From contig NZ_FRAB01000009.1 in assembly GCF_900142195.1 (NCBI RefSeq), forward strand, positions 134,954 through 198,953: a stretch of DNA of 64,000 nt, in the 5' to 3' direction. Under the pieces are notes generated by a model. It ran no database searches and was not told where the DNA came from. It saw only the letters and a list, made by a program, of their open reading frames with translations. Positions within the stretch are counted from its first letter, which is position 1. Each line of letters starts with the position of its first letter. Positions 1-12,200 of the stretch are shown here, one piece after another. The translations under genes and the position numbers were made by a program. This stretch comes from Paraburkholderia terricola. GTDB lineage: Bacteria; Pseudomonadota; Gammaproteobacteria; Burkholderiales; Burkholderiaceae.

Positions 1-1168
1 ACGACGTGGGCGGCAGATGCCTGCTCGATTCGCCGCGCGGCGCGCCGTCGTGCAGCGGCGACGGATCGCCCTGATACGCGAAGCCTTCCGACAGCACACG
101 CGCCAGCCGGCGGATCGGCTGATCTTCATACGCGTGGTAATAGCCTTCGGTTTCGCCGGTCAGCAAAACGTGCAGCGTGTTGTGCGCATCGTCGTTCCAC
201 TGTGCGCTGAAATGGGTTTCCAGCAGGCTCGCGCTGTTGTGTTCGTTTTCCAGCACCAGATGCACATGCCGGCCATGCTGCACCCGCGCGCGAATGTGGT
301 CGGAGAGTTCGCGCAGCCACGCATGACTGTCGATCGCGTGCACCGCATCGAAACGCAGACCGTCGATGCGATATTCGTTGATCCAGTAGACCGCGTTGTC
401 CGTGAAGAAGTCGCTCACTTCACAGCGCTCGAAATCGATCGCCGGACCCCAGGGCGTATGCGTGCCGTCGCGGAAGAACGAGCGGGCGTATTCGTGCAGA
501 TAGTTGCCGTCCGGCCCGAAGTGGTTGTAGACCACGTCGAGAAACACCATCAGGCCGAGACCGTGTGCGGCGTCGATCAGCGCTTTCAGTTCCTCGGGGC
601 GGCCATAGGCGGAATCCGGCGCATACGGCAGCACGCCGTCATAGCCCCAATTGCGCTTGCCGGGAAAATCGTTCAACGGCATCAACTCGATGGCGCTCAC
701 GCCGAGTGCGACGAGCGCCGGCAAGCGCTTCTTCACGCCCGCATAGCCGCCCATCGCGCCGACATGCAACTCGTAGAGCACCGTTTCTTCCCACGGCCGG
801 CCGTGCCAGTCGGCGTGTTCCCAGCGATACGCGCGCGGGTCGATGACCTCGCTCGGCCCATGCACATCGTGCGGCTGAAAGCGCGACGCCGGATCGGGCA
901 CCGCATGCTCGCCATCCAGCCGGAAGCGGTACAGCGTGCCCGCGCCGCCGTTGACCGTGGCTTCGAACCAGCCGTTGCCGGTGGGCGCCATGTCGTGCGC
1001 GCCGGCCGCCGGTCCGCTCTCGATTTCGACCTGGACGCTCTTGCACGACGGCGCCCAGAAACGGAAGCGGGTGCAGGGATTGGTCCCCGCGGCGCCCACC
1101 AACTGAGCGCCGAAGGGCAGACAATGCGCGTGATGATGCGCGTGAGGATCAATCGGGCTTTCTGACAT
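1..1168 (-). CDS. treZ: Malto-oligosyltrehalose trehalohydrolase TreZ (C-terminus beyond window)
   Basis: TreZ hydrolyses the glycosidic bond next to the terminal trehalose unit of maltooligosyltrehalose and releases trehalose; it normally works with TreY in the cytoplasm. The visible 389 residues begin MSESPIDPH. They hold an N-terminal beta-sandwich (about 10-110) and then the GH13 barrel: DVVYNH near 211-216, nucleophile Asp274 in GLRFDAVHA, and acid/base Glu307 in LVLENEH. The third catalytic Asp should lie in the missing part. The His-rich N-terminus (HAHHHAH) is odd but short. It follows glgX on the same strand after 135 bases with no visible terminator, so it is probably in the same operon. 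treY is expected beyond the left edge (inference). Confidence 0.93.
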   Translation of the reverse strand, partial: MSESPIDPHAHHHAHCLPFGAQLVGAAGTNPCTRFRFWAPSCKSVQVEIESGPAAGAHDMAPTGNGWFEATVNGGAGTLYRFRLDGEHAVPDPASRFQPHDVHGPSEVIDPRAYRWEHADWHGRPWEETVLYELHVGAMGGYAGVKKRLPALVALGVSAIELMPLNDFPGKRNWGYDGVLPYAPDSAYGRPEELKALIDAAHGLGLMVFLDVVYNHFGPDGNYLHEYARSFFRDGTHTPWGPAIDFERCEVSDFFTDNAVYWINEYRIDGLRFDAVHAIDSHAWLRELSDHIRARVQHGRHVHLVLENEHNSASLLETHFSAQWNDDAHNTLHVLLTGETEGYYHAYEDQPIRRLARVLSEGFAYQGDPSPLHDGAPRGESSRHLPPTS

Positions 1169-1303
1169 GAGTCGTCACCATTCGGTTTTGCCTGCGTGCC
1201 GCGTGTTACCTGTCCGTCGTGTCTCTCCGGGCTCCGGGGGCGGCTCGACGCTGCCGCCTTTTTCACGCCATGCATGCCGTGCCTGTCGCGACGCGCTTGC
1301 CGC

Positions 1304-3523
1304 CTAAGCGGTCGGCGACGTATCGCTGCTGGGCGCATGCGCACCCGGATCGGGCGGCAGCGCGGTCAACAGCCGCGGCCCATGTTGCGCGCCGGCCTTC
1401 CAGCCCGCCTGCCAATCGGCCTCGCCCACCGGTTGCGCGGCCAGCATCACGAGGCTATGCGCGGCCACCTCCACCTCGGGAACCGCCAGTCGATGCGGCG
1501 CGCTGTCCGGCTCGGCAGTGTCTAGCAGCACATGCCATTCCAGGTGCGGCGGCGGCGGCGCGAAGCGCAGCGTTTCGTCGCCCGCGTTGAGCATCATCAA
1601 CAATACTTCGGTTTCGCCGTTCAGGCCCGGGCCCGCGCGCCGCAGCGTGAACGCGCGGCCTTCGGGGTCTTCCCAGGCTTCGATGGTGAGCGGGTCGCCG
1701 TTTTCGTCGAACCAGCCGACGTCGAACAGGCCCGGCAACACTTCACGATCGCCGAACAGAAAGCGTGTCTCGCGCAGCAGCGGATGATGCTTGCGCAACG
1801 CGATCACGCGCGCGACGAACTCGGTCATCTGACGGCCGTCCGGCGCTTGCGCGCGTTCCCAGTCGATCCATGATAAGTCGTTGTCCTGGCAGTACGCGTT
1901 GTTGTTGCCGTTCTGCGTGCGCAAGGATTCGTCGCCGGCCAGCATCATCGGTGTGCCGAGCGCGATCAGCAGCGTGGCGATCAGCGAGCGCGCCACGCGC
2001 TTGCGCGTTTCCAGCATCTCGGGATCGTCGGTCGGGCCCTCGACGCCCCAGTTGCGGCTGCAGTTTTCATTGTGACCGTCGTTGTTGTCTTCCTGATTGG
2101 CTTCGTTGTGCTTCTGCTCGTAAGCGGTGATGTCGGCCAACGTGAAACCGTCATGCGACGCCACGAAATTGATCGACGCCCACGGTTTTCTGAAGCGCCG
2201 GTTGAACAGATCGGCCGAGCCCGTGAGACGCGCGGCGAGATCGGGCCGCAAGCCCGCGTCGCCGCGCCAGAAACGGCGCACGGTGTCGCGGAAACGGTCG
2301 TTCCATTCCGCGAAGCCCGGCGGATGGTTGCCGAGCTGATAGCCGCCGGGGCCGATGTCCCACGGTTCGGAAATCAGCTTGCGTTGCGACAGGATCGGGT
2401 CCTGGCGCAAGGCGTCGAAGAAACCCGAGCCGGGATCGAAACCGTGTTGCTCGCGGCCGAGGGTCACGCCGAGATCGAAACGGAAGCCGTCGATATTGAA
2501 CGCCGTCGACCAGTAGCGCAGCGAATCCATCACCATTTGCAGCACGCGCGGATGCGGCAGATTGAGCGTGTTGCCGCAGCCGGTATCGTTGATATGGTGG
2601 CGCTCGTCGCCGGGAATCAGGCGGTAGTAGCTCGCGTTGTCGAGGCCGCGCCATGAGACGGTGGGCCCCATCGCGTTGCCTTCGCAGGTGTGGTTGTAGA
2701 CCACGTCGAGAATCACCTCGATGCCGGCCGCGTGCAACTGCCGCACGGCGATGCGCATTTCATCGAGCCGGTGCGTGCTCAGATACGAGGGCTCCGGCGC
2801 GAAAAACGCCGCGGTGTTGTAACCCCAGTAGTTGCGCAGCCCGCGCTCCACCAGAAAGCGGTCGTTGAGAAACGCATGCACCGGCAGCAATTCGACGGCG
2901 GTCACGCCCAGCTTCAGCAAATGCTCGATGAACTCGGGCGAAGCCAGCGCGGCGAAGGTGCCGCGCTCGTGCTGCCGCAAGTCGGCGCGCAACATCGAGG
3001 CGCCCCGCACATGCGTTTCGTAGATCACGGTCTCGCCCCAAGGCACGTTCGGGCGCTTGTCGTGCGACCAGTCAAACGCTTCGTCGATCACGACGCACTT
3101 GGGCATGGCCGGCGCCGAATCGCGCCGGTCGATGGAAAGGTCGGCGCGATTCGAATGCACGCGATAACCGAACAGCGCATCCGACCAGCGGAACTGCCCG
3201 ACGAGCTTGCGCGCGTACGGATCGAGCAACAGCTTGTGCGGATTGAAGCGATGCCCGTGCTGCGGTTGATACGGCCCATGCGCGCGAAAACCGTAGGCGG
3301 TGCCCGGATGCGCATTCGGCAGATAGCCGTGCCAGATTTCGTCGGTGCATTCGGGCAGCGGGAAGCGGCGGAGTTCCTTGCGGCCGGTCGGCTCGAACAG
3401 GCAAAGCTCGATTTTCTGCGCGTTCGCCGAGAACACCGCGAAGTTGACGCCGAGTCCATCCCAATGGGCGCCGAGCGGATAAGGCGAGCCCGGCAACAGC
3501 CGGTCGGGCATTGCATGCGACAT
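1304..3523 (-). CDS. glgX: Glycogen debranching enzyme GlgX
   Basis: GlgX cleaves alpha-1,6 branches of glycogen or limit dextrins and so yields linear maltooligosaccharides. The 739-residue product is of normal length. It has an N-terminal CBM48-like domain (about 10-110), then a GH13 isoamylase-type barrel: DVVYNHTCEG at 273-282, nucleophile Asp350 in GFRFDLG, acid/base Glu386 in LISEPWD, and SHDGFTLAD for the third Asp. The ATG at 3523 is preferred because an AAGGAAGGGG ribosome site sits just upstream and the family motif SPYPLGAHWDGLGVNF starts 12 residues in; the longer open frame upstream only mirrors glgB. It lies 98 bases behind glgB and before treZ, and probably supplies chains for trehalose formation. 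Confidence 0.95.
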   Translation of the reverse strand: MSHAMPDRLLPGSPYPLGAHWDGLGVNFAVFSANAQKIELCLFEPTGRKELRRFPLPECTDEIWHGYLPNAHPGTAYGFRAHGPYQPQHGHRFNPHKLLLDPYARKLVGQFRWSDALFGYRVHSNRADLSIDRRDSAPAMPKCVVIDEAFDWSHDKRPNVPWGETVIYETHVRGASMLRADLRQHERGTFAALASPEFIEHLLKLGVTAVELLPVHAFLNDRFLVERGLRNYWGYNTAAFFAPEPSYLSTHRLDEMRIAVRQLHAAGIEVILDVVYNHTCEGNAMGPTVSWRGLDNASYYRLIPGDERHHINDTGCGNTLNLPHPRVLQMVMDSLRYWSTAFNIDGFRFDLGVTLGREQHGFDPGSGFFDALRQDPILSQRKLISEPWDIGPGGYQLGNHPPGFAEWNDRFRDTVRRFWRGDAGLRPDLAARLTGSADLFNRRFRKPWASINFVASHDGFTLADITAYEQKHNEANQEDNNDGHNENCSRNWGVEGPTDDPEMLETRKRVARSLIATLLIALGTPMMLAGDESLRTQNGNNNAYCQDNDLSWIDWERAQAPDGRQMTEFVARVIALRKHHPLLRETRFLFGDREVLPGLFDVGWFDENGDPLTIEAWEDPEGRAFTLRRAGPGLNGETEVLLMMLNAGDETLRFAPPPPHLEWHVLLDTAEPDSAPHRLAVPEVEVAAHSLVMLAAQPVGEADWQAGWKAGAQHGPRLLTALPPDPGAHAPSSDTSPTA

Positions 3524-3621
3524 GTTCCCCTTCCTTGTTCTGATTGATGAGCGCCTATCGTGGTCTTGATGCGACGAGCGCGCGGCCGTTGGCCGCGCGC
3601 TCGTCCTTGCAGCACCCGCAA

Positions 3622-5832
3622 TCAATCCGCGCGCAATACGATCGTCGCGAGCGGCGGCAGCGTGAGCGATGCCGAATGCGGCCAGCCGTGGCTCGGCATG
3701 GCCTCGGTATGGATCACGCCGCCGTTGCCCATGTTCGAGCCGCCGTACACGCTGGCATCCGTGTTCAGCACCTCCGACCAGCGGCCGCTCTGCGGCATGC
3801 CCATCCGGTAACCCAGCCGCGGCACCGGCGTCATGTTGCAGACGACCACGACTTCGCGGCCCGCGCGATCCGTGCGGCGCCACGCGAACACGCTGTTGCC
3901 GCTGTCGTCGCCGATCAGCCATTCGAAGCCGCCCGGCTCGCTGTCGAGCAGGTACAGCGCGGGCTCCTCCCGATAGAGCCGGTTGAGATCGCGCACCAGC
4001 ATCTGCACGCCGTGATGGTTCGGATCGTCGAGCAGATTCCAATGCGGCGACGCGTCGTGATCGAACTCCGCGAACTGGCCGAATTCGCCGCCCATGAACA
4101 GCAGCTTCTTGCCCGGATGCGTCCACATGAAGCCGAAGTACGCGCGCAGATTGGCGAAGCGCTGCCACGTATCGCCCGGCATCTTGCCGAGCAGCGAGCC
4201 CTTGCCGTGCACCACTTCGTCGTGCGAGAGCGGCAACACGAAGCGCTCGGAATACGCGTACACCATCCCGAAGGTCATGTTGTGGTGATGGTACTGTCGA
4301 TAGACGGGGTCTTCGGCCATGTAGTGCAGCGTGTCGTGCATCCAGCCCATGTTCCACTTGAACTGGAAGCCGAGCCCGCCGTCTTCCACGCGCGCCGTCA
4401 CGCCGGGCCAGGCGGTCGATTCCTCGGCGATCGTGATCGCGCCCGGCACACCCGGCACGTAGCCCACTTCGTGATTGAGCCGCTTCAGAAACGCGATCGA
4501 TTCGAGATTTTCCCGGCCGCCGTAGATGTTCGGCACCCATTCGCCGGCGGCGCGCGAATAGTCGCGATACAGCATCGAGGCGACCGCATCCACGCGCAGG
4601 CCGTCGACGTGATAGCGCTTGAGCCACGCCAGGCCCGAGGCGATCAGGAACGCGCTCACCTCGTGGCGGCCGAGGTTGTAGATCATCGTGTTCCAGTCCT
4701 GGTGATAGCCTTCGCGCGGATCGGCGTGCTCGTAAAGCGGCGTGCCGTCGAAGTCGACGAGACCGTGCGCGTCGTTCGGAAAATGCGCGGGCACCCAGTC
4801 GAGAATCACGCCGAGTCCGGCTTCGTGCGCCTTGTTGACGAAGCCGGCGAACTGCTCCGGCTTGCCGAAGCGCGCGGACGGCGCGAACTGCCCGAGCGGC
4901 TGATAGCCCCACGAACCGCCGAATGGATGCTCCGCGACCGGCATGAATTCGACGTGCGTGAAGCCCATGCTCTTCACGTAGGGAATCAGCCGCTCGGCGA
5001 GCTCTTCCCAGTCGAGGCCGCGCTGACCTTCCTCGGCGATGCGCAGCCACGATTCGGCATGCACTTCGTAGATCGAGATCGGCGCGCGCGGCGTCTGCTT
5101 GCCGGCGCGTGACTGAATCCAGTCCTGATCGGTCCACGGAAACTGCTCGACCTCGTCGACGTGCGCGACCACCGAGGCGGTGCCGGGCGGCTTCTCCGTT
5201 TGCATCGCGCACGGGTCCGCCTTCAGCGGCAACGGATGGCCGTCGCGAGAGAGCAACTCGTATTTGTAGCGCGTGCCGGCGCCGACCCGCGGCACGAACA
5301 ACTCCCACACGCCTGCCTGATGGCGCAGCCGCATCGGATGACGGCGGCCGTCCCATGCATTGAAGTCGCCCACCACCGAGACGCGCCGCGCGTTCGGCGC
5401 CCACACGGCGAAGCGCACGCCCGGCACGCCGTCGATTTCCATCGGCCGGGAGCCGAGGCATTCGAGCACCGCGTACGGATCGCCGCCGGCGAGACGCCCC
5501 AACGGTTCGTCGCCGAGAACCGGGCCGAATGAATACGTGTCCTCGATCTCCTGCACCACGCCGTGCCAGTCGATGCGCAAGCGATACGGCGCCGCCGAGG
5601 CGACGCGCCCCGCGAACAGCCCGGGCCGCAATTGCTGGAGTTCGCCGAGCGGCGAACCGTCGGCGCGCGAGATCACGCTGACGTGCGCGGCGTTCGGCAA
5701 CAGCGCGCGCACCATCGGACCCGCGTCCGTCTGATGCAAGCCTAGCTGCGAGAAAGGATCGGGATGGCGCGCTTCGACGAGCGCGTCGATGTCGAGCGGT
5801 TGAAGGCCCACGGCCGGATCGTGCTCACTCAT
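3622..5832 (-). CDS. glgB: 1,4-alpha-glucan branching enzyme GlgB
   Basis: GlgB transfers alpha-1,4 segments to form alpha-1,6 branches; here it would branch the linear glucan made by GlgE. The 736-residue product has an N-terminal extension, a CBM48 domain (about 130-230) and a GH13 barrel: DWVPAHFP at 345-352, nucleophile Asp415 in [10 protein letters not shown], Glu470 in TIAEES, and [14 protein letters not shown]. The ATG at 5832 was chosen because it begins [10 protein letters not shown] behind GAGGGC and overlaps the treS stop by 8 bases (5825-5832), a typical sign of translational coupling. The frame stays open further upstream, but that part is antisense-like low-complexity sequence inside treS. 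Confidence 0.96.
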   Translation of the reverse strand: MSEHDPAVGLQPLDIDALVEARHPDPFSQLGLHQTDAGPMVRALLPNAAHVSVISRADGSPLGELQQLRPGLFAGRVASAAPYRLRIDWHGVVQEIEDTYSFGPVLGDEPLGRLAGGDPYAVLECLGSRPMEIDGVPGVRFAVWAPNARRVSVVGDFNAWDGRRHPMRLRHQAGVWELFVPRVGAGTRYKYELLSRDGHPLPLKADPCAMQTEKPPGTASVVAHVDEVEQFPWTDQDWIQSRAGKQTPRAPISIYEVHAESWLRIAEEGQRGLDWEELAERLIPYVKSMGFTHVEFMPVAEHPFGGSWGYQPLGQFAPSARFGKPEQFAGFVNKAHEAGLGVILDWVPAHFPNDAHGLVDFDGTPLYEHADPREGYHQDWNTMIYNLGRHEVSAFLIASGLAWLKRYHVDGLRVDAVASMLYRDYSRAAGEWVPNIYGGRENLESIAFLKRLNHEVGYVPGVPGAITIAEESTAWPGVTARVEDGGLGFQFKWNMGWMHDTLHYMAEDPVYRQYHHHNMTFGMVYAYSERFVLPLSHDEVVHGKGSLLGKMPGDTWQRFANLRAYFGFMWTHPGKKLLFMGGEFGQFAEFDHDASPHWNLLDDPNHHGVQMLVRDLNRLYREEPALYLLDSEPGGFEWLIGDDSGNSVFAWRRTDRAGREVVVVCNMTPVPRLGYRMGMPQSGRWSEVLNTDASVYGGSNMGNGGVIHTEAMPSHGWPHSASLTLPPLATIVLRAD

Positions 5833-8800
5833 AATCGCCCTCGGCCGGATGAGGCGGTGTGGCGGCGCCAGGCGCCTGGGTTGGGGCGTCGTGCGCGGGC
5901 GGTGCGCCGGTGTCGCCGAGCAAACGGCTGGTGAGCGCGGCGAGGCCGCGCACCGGCAAACTGAGCCACGTCGGACGGTTGGCCGCTTCATAGCGGATTT
6001 CGTAGGCGGCTTTCTCGATCAGGAACAGATCGAGCAAGGCCTGTTCGGCCTCGGGCGCGACCAGCGGCGTCGGAGCGTTCGCGGCGGCGGCGCGATATTC
6101 GTTGAGGAACGCCTCGGTGGCGTGCGCGCGGAAACGGTCGAACAGCGCGCGCTTGCGATCGGCGGTCTGCTGCGGCGCGCTTTCCGTGGTGGACTGCGCC
6201 GCCGCGCTCGCATACGACAGCGAGCGCAGCAAGCCGGCGACATCGCGCAACGGACTCGACTTCTGCCGCCGCTCCTCGAGCGAACGCGCGGGCTCGCCTT
6301 CGAAATCGATCAGATACGCGTCGCCCTGCGCGACCAGCACCTGGCCCAGGTGGAAGTCGCCGTGAATGCGGATGCGCAGCGCCTGCGCGTCGTCCTGCAC
6401 GAGTTTGTCGACCGCCTCGACGAGCGCCGCGCGCCGGTCGATCAGGCTTTGCGCCAGCGCCTGGGTTTCGGGGTCCAGCATCTGCGGGATGCGCGGCGCG
6501 AGCAGATCGAGCGCGGCGGCGAGCATCGCCTGCGTGCCGTCGATCCAGGCCTTCACCTGTTCGGCGCTGGCGGGCTCCGGCGCGAACGCCGGGTCGTCGG
6601 AAGCCGAGGCGAGCGCCACGTGCAACTCGCCGAGCCGCCTGCCGATGATGCCGGTCAACGCGCTGTAGCCTTCCACCAGGATCGCTTCGTTGTCGCGGTC
6701 GGGCACTTGCGCTTCCGTGTCGACGGCGACGGCGAGTTCGTCCACCGAGCGGCGCAGGTAGTCGAGCGACCAGTTCCAGGCGTCGCCCTGATTCTCGATA
6801 AAGCCTTGCAGGATGGCGAGCGTGTGCGGCACGCCTTCGGGGTCCACGCGCACCACTTCCCCGTACAGCGGCGCGGTGTTCGCGTAGCCGAGCTGGGTCA
6901 GGTAGCGGCTGATTTCCGCTTCGGGATGCACGCCGCTCACGAGTCGGCGCACCAGCTTCAGCACCGCGGCGTCCGCGATGATCAGCGAACTGTTGCTTTG
7001 CTCGGCCGCCAGCCAGCGGATGTCGGGCCGCTCGCCGAGATTGTCGAGTTCGGCGAAACGCTCGGTCGGGATGAACTGGATCTCGCTCTTCTGCACGGTC
7101 GGCACGACAGCGCGTTCGCGCAGCTTGCGCAACACGCCGTGCGCGAAGATCGGCAGCGCGAACGCGTCGGTCAGATGGCCGACGTTGCGGCCGCGCCGCA
7201 CGCGCGCCAACGCCAGTTGAATGAACAGCGGCGTGGTGGTTTCGCCGCCCCACGTGATCGCGATCGGCACCACGTAGCGCTCGGTGTGCTTGCCCACGTC
7301 CGCCTCGATTTCGGTGAACGCGAAGCCGCCGTTCGGAATCGTGGTCAACGCGGCGAGGCGCACCGCATGCATCTTCTGATCCTTCGACGCGAACCAGCGG
7401 CGCCGGCTCAGCCATGACGGCAACACTTCGGATTCGAGCAGCCGCACGTTCTCCGGCGTCGGCCCGGCCTGGCCCTCGCGGATCACGATCGTGACGAATT
7501 CGGGCAGCGGTTCCGAATGCGCTTGCGCCCACGTCGGACGTTGACCGCCGGGGCACAGCATGAACCACAGGAAGCCATACGGCGGGAAGGTCAGCAGATA
7601 CGTGAGTTGGCCGATGGCCGGGAACACGGAATCGGCGGTCATTTCGATCGGCACCGCGCCGTTGAATTCCGACAGATCCAGTTCCACCGCTTGCGGCGCG
7701 CGCGACAGATTCGCCACGCAGAGAATCGGCGGCTCGTCCGGCAGCTCGCGCAGATACGCGAGTATCTTGCGGTTTTCCGGCTTCAGAAAACGCACCGTGC
7801 CGCGTCCGAACGTCTGCTTGGCGCGCCGGGTGGCGAGCATGCGCCGGGTCCAGTTGAGCAGCGAATGCGGATCGCGGCTTTGCGCTTCCACGTTCACCGC
7901 GTCGAAGCCGTACAGCGAACCCATCACCGGCGGCAGCACCAGTTGCTCGGGATCGGCGCGCGAGAAGCCGCCGTTGCGATCGGACGACCACTGCATCGGC
8001 GTGCGAACGCCGTCGCGGTCGCCGAGGTGGATGTTGTCGCCCATGCCGAGTTCGTCGCCGTAATAGATCACGGGCGTGCCCGGCATCGACAGCAGCAGCG
8101 AATTGATCAGTTCGATGCGGCGGCGGTCGCGCTCCATCAGCGGGGCGAGACGGCGGCGAATGCCGAGGTTCAGCCGCGCGCGGCGATCGCTCGCATAGGT
8201 GTTCCACAAGTAGTCGCGCTCGGAATCCGTAACCATTTCCAGCGTCAGTTCATCGTGATTGCGCAGGAAAATCGCCCACTGGTTCGACGGAGCGAGGTCA
8301 GGCGTTTGCCGCATGATGTCGGTGATCGGGAAGCGGTCCTCGCTCGCGATCGACATGTAGATGCGCGGCATCAGCGGGAAGTGGAATGCCATGTGGCATT
8401 CGTCTTCTTCGCCGAAGTATTCCTTCACGTCTTCCGGCCATTGGTTGGCTTCCGCGAGCAGCATCCGGTTCGGGTATTCCGCGTCGATGGTCGCGCGGAT
8501 CTTCTTCAGCACCGAATGCGTTTCGGGCAGGTTTTCGTTGTTGGTGCCTTCGCGTTCGACCAGATACGGCACCGCGTCGAGCCGCAGACCGTCGATGCCC
8601 ATGTCGAGCCAGAAGCGCATGACCTGCAACACCTCGCGCAGCACGGACGGATTGTCGAAGTTCAGATCGGGCTGGTGCGAATAGAAACGGTGCCAGTAAT
8701 AAGCGCCGGCCACCGGATCGTGCGTCCAGTTCGACGGCTCCGAATCGATGAAGATGATCCGCGTTTCAAGGTACTTCTGATCGGTGTCCGACCACACGTA

Positions 8801-9289
8801 GTAGTTGCGATGATTCGAGCCGGGCTTCGCGCGGCGTGCGCGCTGGAACCACGGGTGCTGATCCGAGGTGTGGTTGATCACGAGTTCGGTAATCACGCGG
8901 ATGCCGCGTGCGTGCGCTTCCTGAATGAAGCGCTTGACGTCGGAGAGCTGTCCGTAGTCCGGGTGCACGTTGCGGTAATCCGCGATATCGTAACCATCGT
9001 CGCGTCGCGGCGACGGATAGAACGGCAGCAGCCAGATCGCATTCACGCCGAGCTCGGCGATGTAATCGAGCTTCGCGATCAGGCCTGGAAAATCGCCGAC
9101 GCCGTCGTTGTTCGCGTCGAAGAACGACTTGATGTGCACCTGATAGATGATCGCGTCCTTGTACCAGAGCGGATCGTCGCTGAGCGCGGCGGGCTTGCCG
9201 CGCCGCGACGTCCGCGTTCTGGCCGCGCCGCCGGTGGCCGCGCTCGTATGAGCTTGCGACGTGGTTTGGGCTGGGTCGTCACGCTTCAT
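5825..9289 (-). CDS. treS: Trehalose synthase / maltokinase fusion (TreS-Mak)
   Basis: A bifunctional 1154-residue protein. The N-terminal GH13 part (about 38-580) is trehalose synthase, which interconverts trehalose and maltose: [12 protein letters not shown] at 138-149, nucleophile Asp238 in [10 protein letters not shown], Glu280 in LLAEANQWP, Asp346 in LRNHDE. The C-terminal part (about 590-1120) is maltokinase (Pep2-like, with an aminoglycoside-phosphotransferase-type fold), seen in [14 protein letters not shown] and YLIDFEGEP; it makes maltose-1-phosphate with ATP. Such fusions are known in other bacteria. The first 35 residues are Thr/Arg-rich linker. It overlaps glgE by 4 bases (ATGA) and glgB by 8, so the maltose-1-phosphate producer is made together with its user. 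Confidence 0.96.
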   Translation of the reverse strand: MKRDDPAQTTSQAHTSAATGGAARTRTSRRGKPAALSDDPLWYKDAIIYQVHIKSFFDANNDGVGDFPGLIAKLDYIAELGVNAIWLLPFYPSPRRDDGYDIADYRNVHPDYGQLSDVKRFIQEAHARGIRVITELVINHTSDQHPWFQRARRAKPGSNHRNYYVWSDTDQKYLETRIIFIDSEPSNWTHDPVAGAYYWHRFYSHQPDLNFDNPSVLREVLQVMRFWLDMGIDGLRLDAVPYLVEREGTNNENLPETHSVLKKIRATIDAEYPNRMLLAEANQWPEDVKEYFGEEDECHMAFHFPLMPRIYMSIASEDRFPITDIMRQTPDLAPSNQWAIFLRNHDELTLEMVTDSERDYLWNTYASDRRARLNLGIRRRLAPLMERDRRRIELINSLLLSMPGTPVIYYGDELGMGDNIHLGDRDGVRTPMQWSSDRNGGFSRADPEQLVLPPVMGSLYGFDAVNVEAQSRDPHSLLNWTRRMLATRRAKQTFGRGTVRFLKPENRKILAYLRELPDEPPILCVANLSRAPQAVELDLSEFNGAVPIEMTADSVFPAIGQLTYLLTFPPYGFLWFMLCPGGQRPTWAQAHSEPLPEFVTIVIREGQAGPTPENVRLLESEVLPSWLSRRRWFASKDQKMHAVRLAALTTIPNGGFAFTEIEADVGKHTERYVVPIAITWGGETTTPLFIQLALARVRRGRNVGHLTDAFALPIFAHGVLRKLRERAVVPTVQKSEIQFIPTERFAELDNLGERPDIRWLAAEQSNSSLIIADAAVLKLVRRLVSGVHPEAEISRYLTQLGYANTAPLYGEVVRVDPEGVPHTLAILQGFIENQGDAWNWSLDYLRRSVDELAVAVDTEAQVPDRDNEAILVEGYSALTGIIGRRLGELHVALASASDDPAFAPEPASAEQVKAWIDGTQAMLAAALDLLAPRIPQMLDPETQALAQSLIDRRAALVEAVDKLVQDDAQALRIRIHGDFHLGQVLVAQGDAYLIDFEGEPARSLEERRQKSSPLRDVAGLLRSLSYASAAAQSTTESAPQQTADRKRALFDRFRAHATEAFLNEYRAAAANAPTPLVAPEAEQALLDLFLIEKAAYEIRYEAANRPTWLSLPVRGLAALTSRLLGDTGAPPAHDAPTQAPGAATPPHPAEGDYE

Positions 9290-12200
9290 GTCGCACCTTC
9301 CGTTGGGATTGGGTTGCCAGCGTCTGCGTGATAGTCGCTGTCGGCTTCATCCGGCCGGTCGGCGGGCAGGCCGCCGAGCGGCGCGATGCGCCAGATCGAG
9401 AACGGCTGGCCCGAGCCGAGCTGGACGTGCTGCCAGCGGCCATGCCATTCGAAGCGCGCGCCGGTCATCTGATCGGTGACTTCCAGCGCGGCGTGGTCGT
9501 GCAGATTCCAGCGCCGGAATGTCTCCCACGACAGTTCGATATCCGCGCCCTGCTCGTTGAACGGGTCGAGGTTGATCGCGACGACGATCACGTTGTCGCG
9601 TGCCTCGGTCGCCTTCTCGAAGAACAGCACGTGGTCGTTGTGCGCGGGCAGGAAGGTGAGACCCAGATGCGTTTGCAGCGCCGGATTCGCCCGGCGGATC
9701 CGGTTCAACGCGCTGATCTCGCCGACGATGTTGCCCGGCCGGTGCCAGTCCCACGCGCGCAGTTGATACTTCTCGGAGTCGAGATATTCCTCGCTGTTCG
9801 GCAGCGCGGCGGCCTCGCACAATTCAAAGCCGCTATACACGCCCCACAAGCCGGCCAACGTCGACGCGAGCGCCGCGCGAATCAGAAAACCCGTGCGTCC
9901 CTGCGACTGCAAATGCCGCGGGTTGATATCCGGCGTATTGACGAAGAAGTTCGGCCGGTAGGAATCGCGCGCATCGGTTTGCGTCAGCTCGCTCAGATAC
10001 TCGATGAAGTCGCGCTTCGACTCGCGCCACGTGAAATATGTGTACGACTGCGAGAAGCCGATCTTGCCGAGCCGGTTCATCATGCGTGGCCGCGTGAAGG
10101 CTTCCGCGAGGAAGATCGTGTCGGGGTAGCGCGCGCGCACGTCGTCGATCATCCATTCCCAGAACGGCAGCGGCTTGGTGTGCGGATTGTCGACCCGGAA
10201 AATATGCACGCCCGCTTCGATCCAGAACAGGATCACGTCGCGCAGCGCGAGCCACAAAGCGGGCTTGGCGTCGTGCGCATAGAAGTCGGGATTGACGATG
10301 TCCTGATACTTCTTCGGCGGATTCTCCGCGTAACGCAGCGTGCCGTCGGGACGCCAGGCGAACCACGTCGGATGCTCCTTGAGCCACGGATGATCCGGCG
10401 AACACTGGATCGCGAAGTCGAGTGCGATTTCGAGGCCGTGCGCGTGCGCGGCGGCGAGCATCTGCTTGAAGTCGTCGAGCGTGCCGAGCTGCGGATGCAC
10501 GGCGGTGTGCCCGCCTTCGGCCGCGCCGATCGCATACGGGCTGCCCACATCGCCCGGCTGCGCGTTCAGCGTGTTGTTACGCCCCTTGCGATTCGCGAGG
10601 CCGATCGGATGAATCGGCGGGAAGTACAACACGTCGAAGCCCATGTCGCGGATGCGCGGCAGTTTCTTCGTGACGTCGGCGAAGGTGCCGTGACGCGATT
10701 CGTCGTCGCTCATCGAACGCGGGAATATCTCGTACCAGCTCGCGAAGCGCGCGGCGGCGCGGTCCGCGTCGATCTTGTAGACCACCGGGTCGCGGCTCAG
10801 GAACGGGCGGTGGCGCGCGGCGGTCATCGCTTTCGCCGTGGCCGGCGCGAGAATCAGCGCGAGCTTCGCTTCGACGTCGGCCTTCGTGAACTGCGTGACG
10901 ATCCGTTCGAGCGGCTCGGTCACCGCGCCTTCCGCCGTTTCCACTTCGGCCAGCACCAGCGCGAACAGATGCGCGGCTTCGTCGAGTTCGAGTTCGACGG
11001 TTTGGCCGGCTTTCAGCTTCTTCTCGATGTGCTCGACCAGCGACGCGAAGTCGTCGCGCCACGCGATCACGGTGAACTCGTGACGGCCGAGGCGTTCGAG
11101 CGGAATGCGCGCCTTCCAGATGTCGAGGCCGGCGGGCTGCGCCGGAGTCATCAGCACTTCGTGCCAGGCGGTTTCGTCGGCGGCGCGCCAGATCACGGCT
11201 GCCGCGATCTTGTCGTGACCTTCGGCGAAAATCGCCGCGCTGATTTCGGCGCGCTCGCCCACCGAGCGCTTGGCCGCGAAGCGGCCATGATCGACCGAAG
11301 GCGTTACGCTCTCGATCGCCACGCGCGGCGCATTGAGCGCTTCGAGCACGGCCTTGTGGCCGCTGCGCTTGCTGTTCGGCTTGTCGATCGGCGGCGCGAG
11401 ACAGATCGGCTTTTCGGTTACCGCGCGGAACAGGCGCGCCGCGCCGGGCGCGAGCGTGAAGGGCGTCAAGGTGGCGGGCGTGACGTGGCCGGGCGCGTCG
11501 AGCGGCACGAAGCGCGTGAAGTTGCCCGGCACGCCGGCGAGAAAGCGCGCCGGATCGACGCGCACCGGCGCGCCGAGTTCGGGATTGATCGCGATCAGGA
11601 TCGCCTCGCCGGCATCGCGCAGGTCGGCGTGATCGGCGCGCAGCAGGACGGCCGCGGGCGCTCCGGGTCCGCTGAGCGGGCGCAGTTCGCCGTTGGCTTG
11701 CAGCGACGAGGTATTGCGCACGATCTCGTTCAGGCGCGCGATCGGCTCGGCGAGATCGAATTTTTTTGCCTGGCAGGCGAGCGCGTACTGCGAGGCGTCG
11801 CCGCGCGTTTGCGACATCGGTTCGGTCACGCCGTATTCGAAGCCCATCGGCATCATCCAGCCGGTGCCGATCGAGGCCGCCGTCAACATTGCGCGACGGT
11901 AGGCACGCTCGACGATGGCGGCGTCGTGCGCATCGCTGAACTCGGCGGCGAGGCGCGTGCCGTACGGCGCTTCGGGAAACGCGACCGGCCCGGCGATGCG
12001 CGCGAGCGCGGCATGCTCCTCGACCATCCAGCTCGAACGGAAGTCCCACCAGCGCACCGATGAGAACACGCTGTCGAAGCCCGCGCCTTCGAGGTCCGGC
12101 AGATCGCTGCGCGAGAGGCCCGGCGTCGCGGCGAGAAAACGCACGTTGGGATGCTTCAGGCGCACGGCGTCGCCGAGTTGGCGCCAGACGGCGCCAGGCA

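Noticed and set aside
3544..5112. A 522-codon plus-strand open frame opposite glgB
   Set aside because: Antisense shadow with biased His/Arg/Val composition and no motif.
7517..9331. A 604-codon plus-strand open frame opposite treS
   Set aside because: Same antisense artefact; treS carries all catalytic motifs on the minus strand.
9328..12063. A 911-codon open frame on the plus strand opposite glgE
   Set aside because: It is the antisense of a real GH13 gene in high-GC DNA; its product is Arg/His/Val-rich with no family motifs and no ribosome site.
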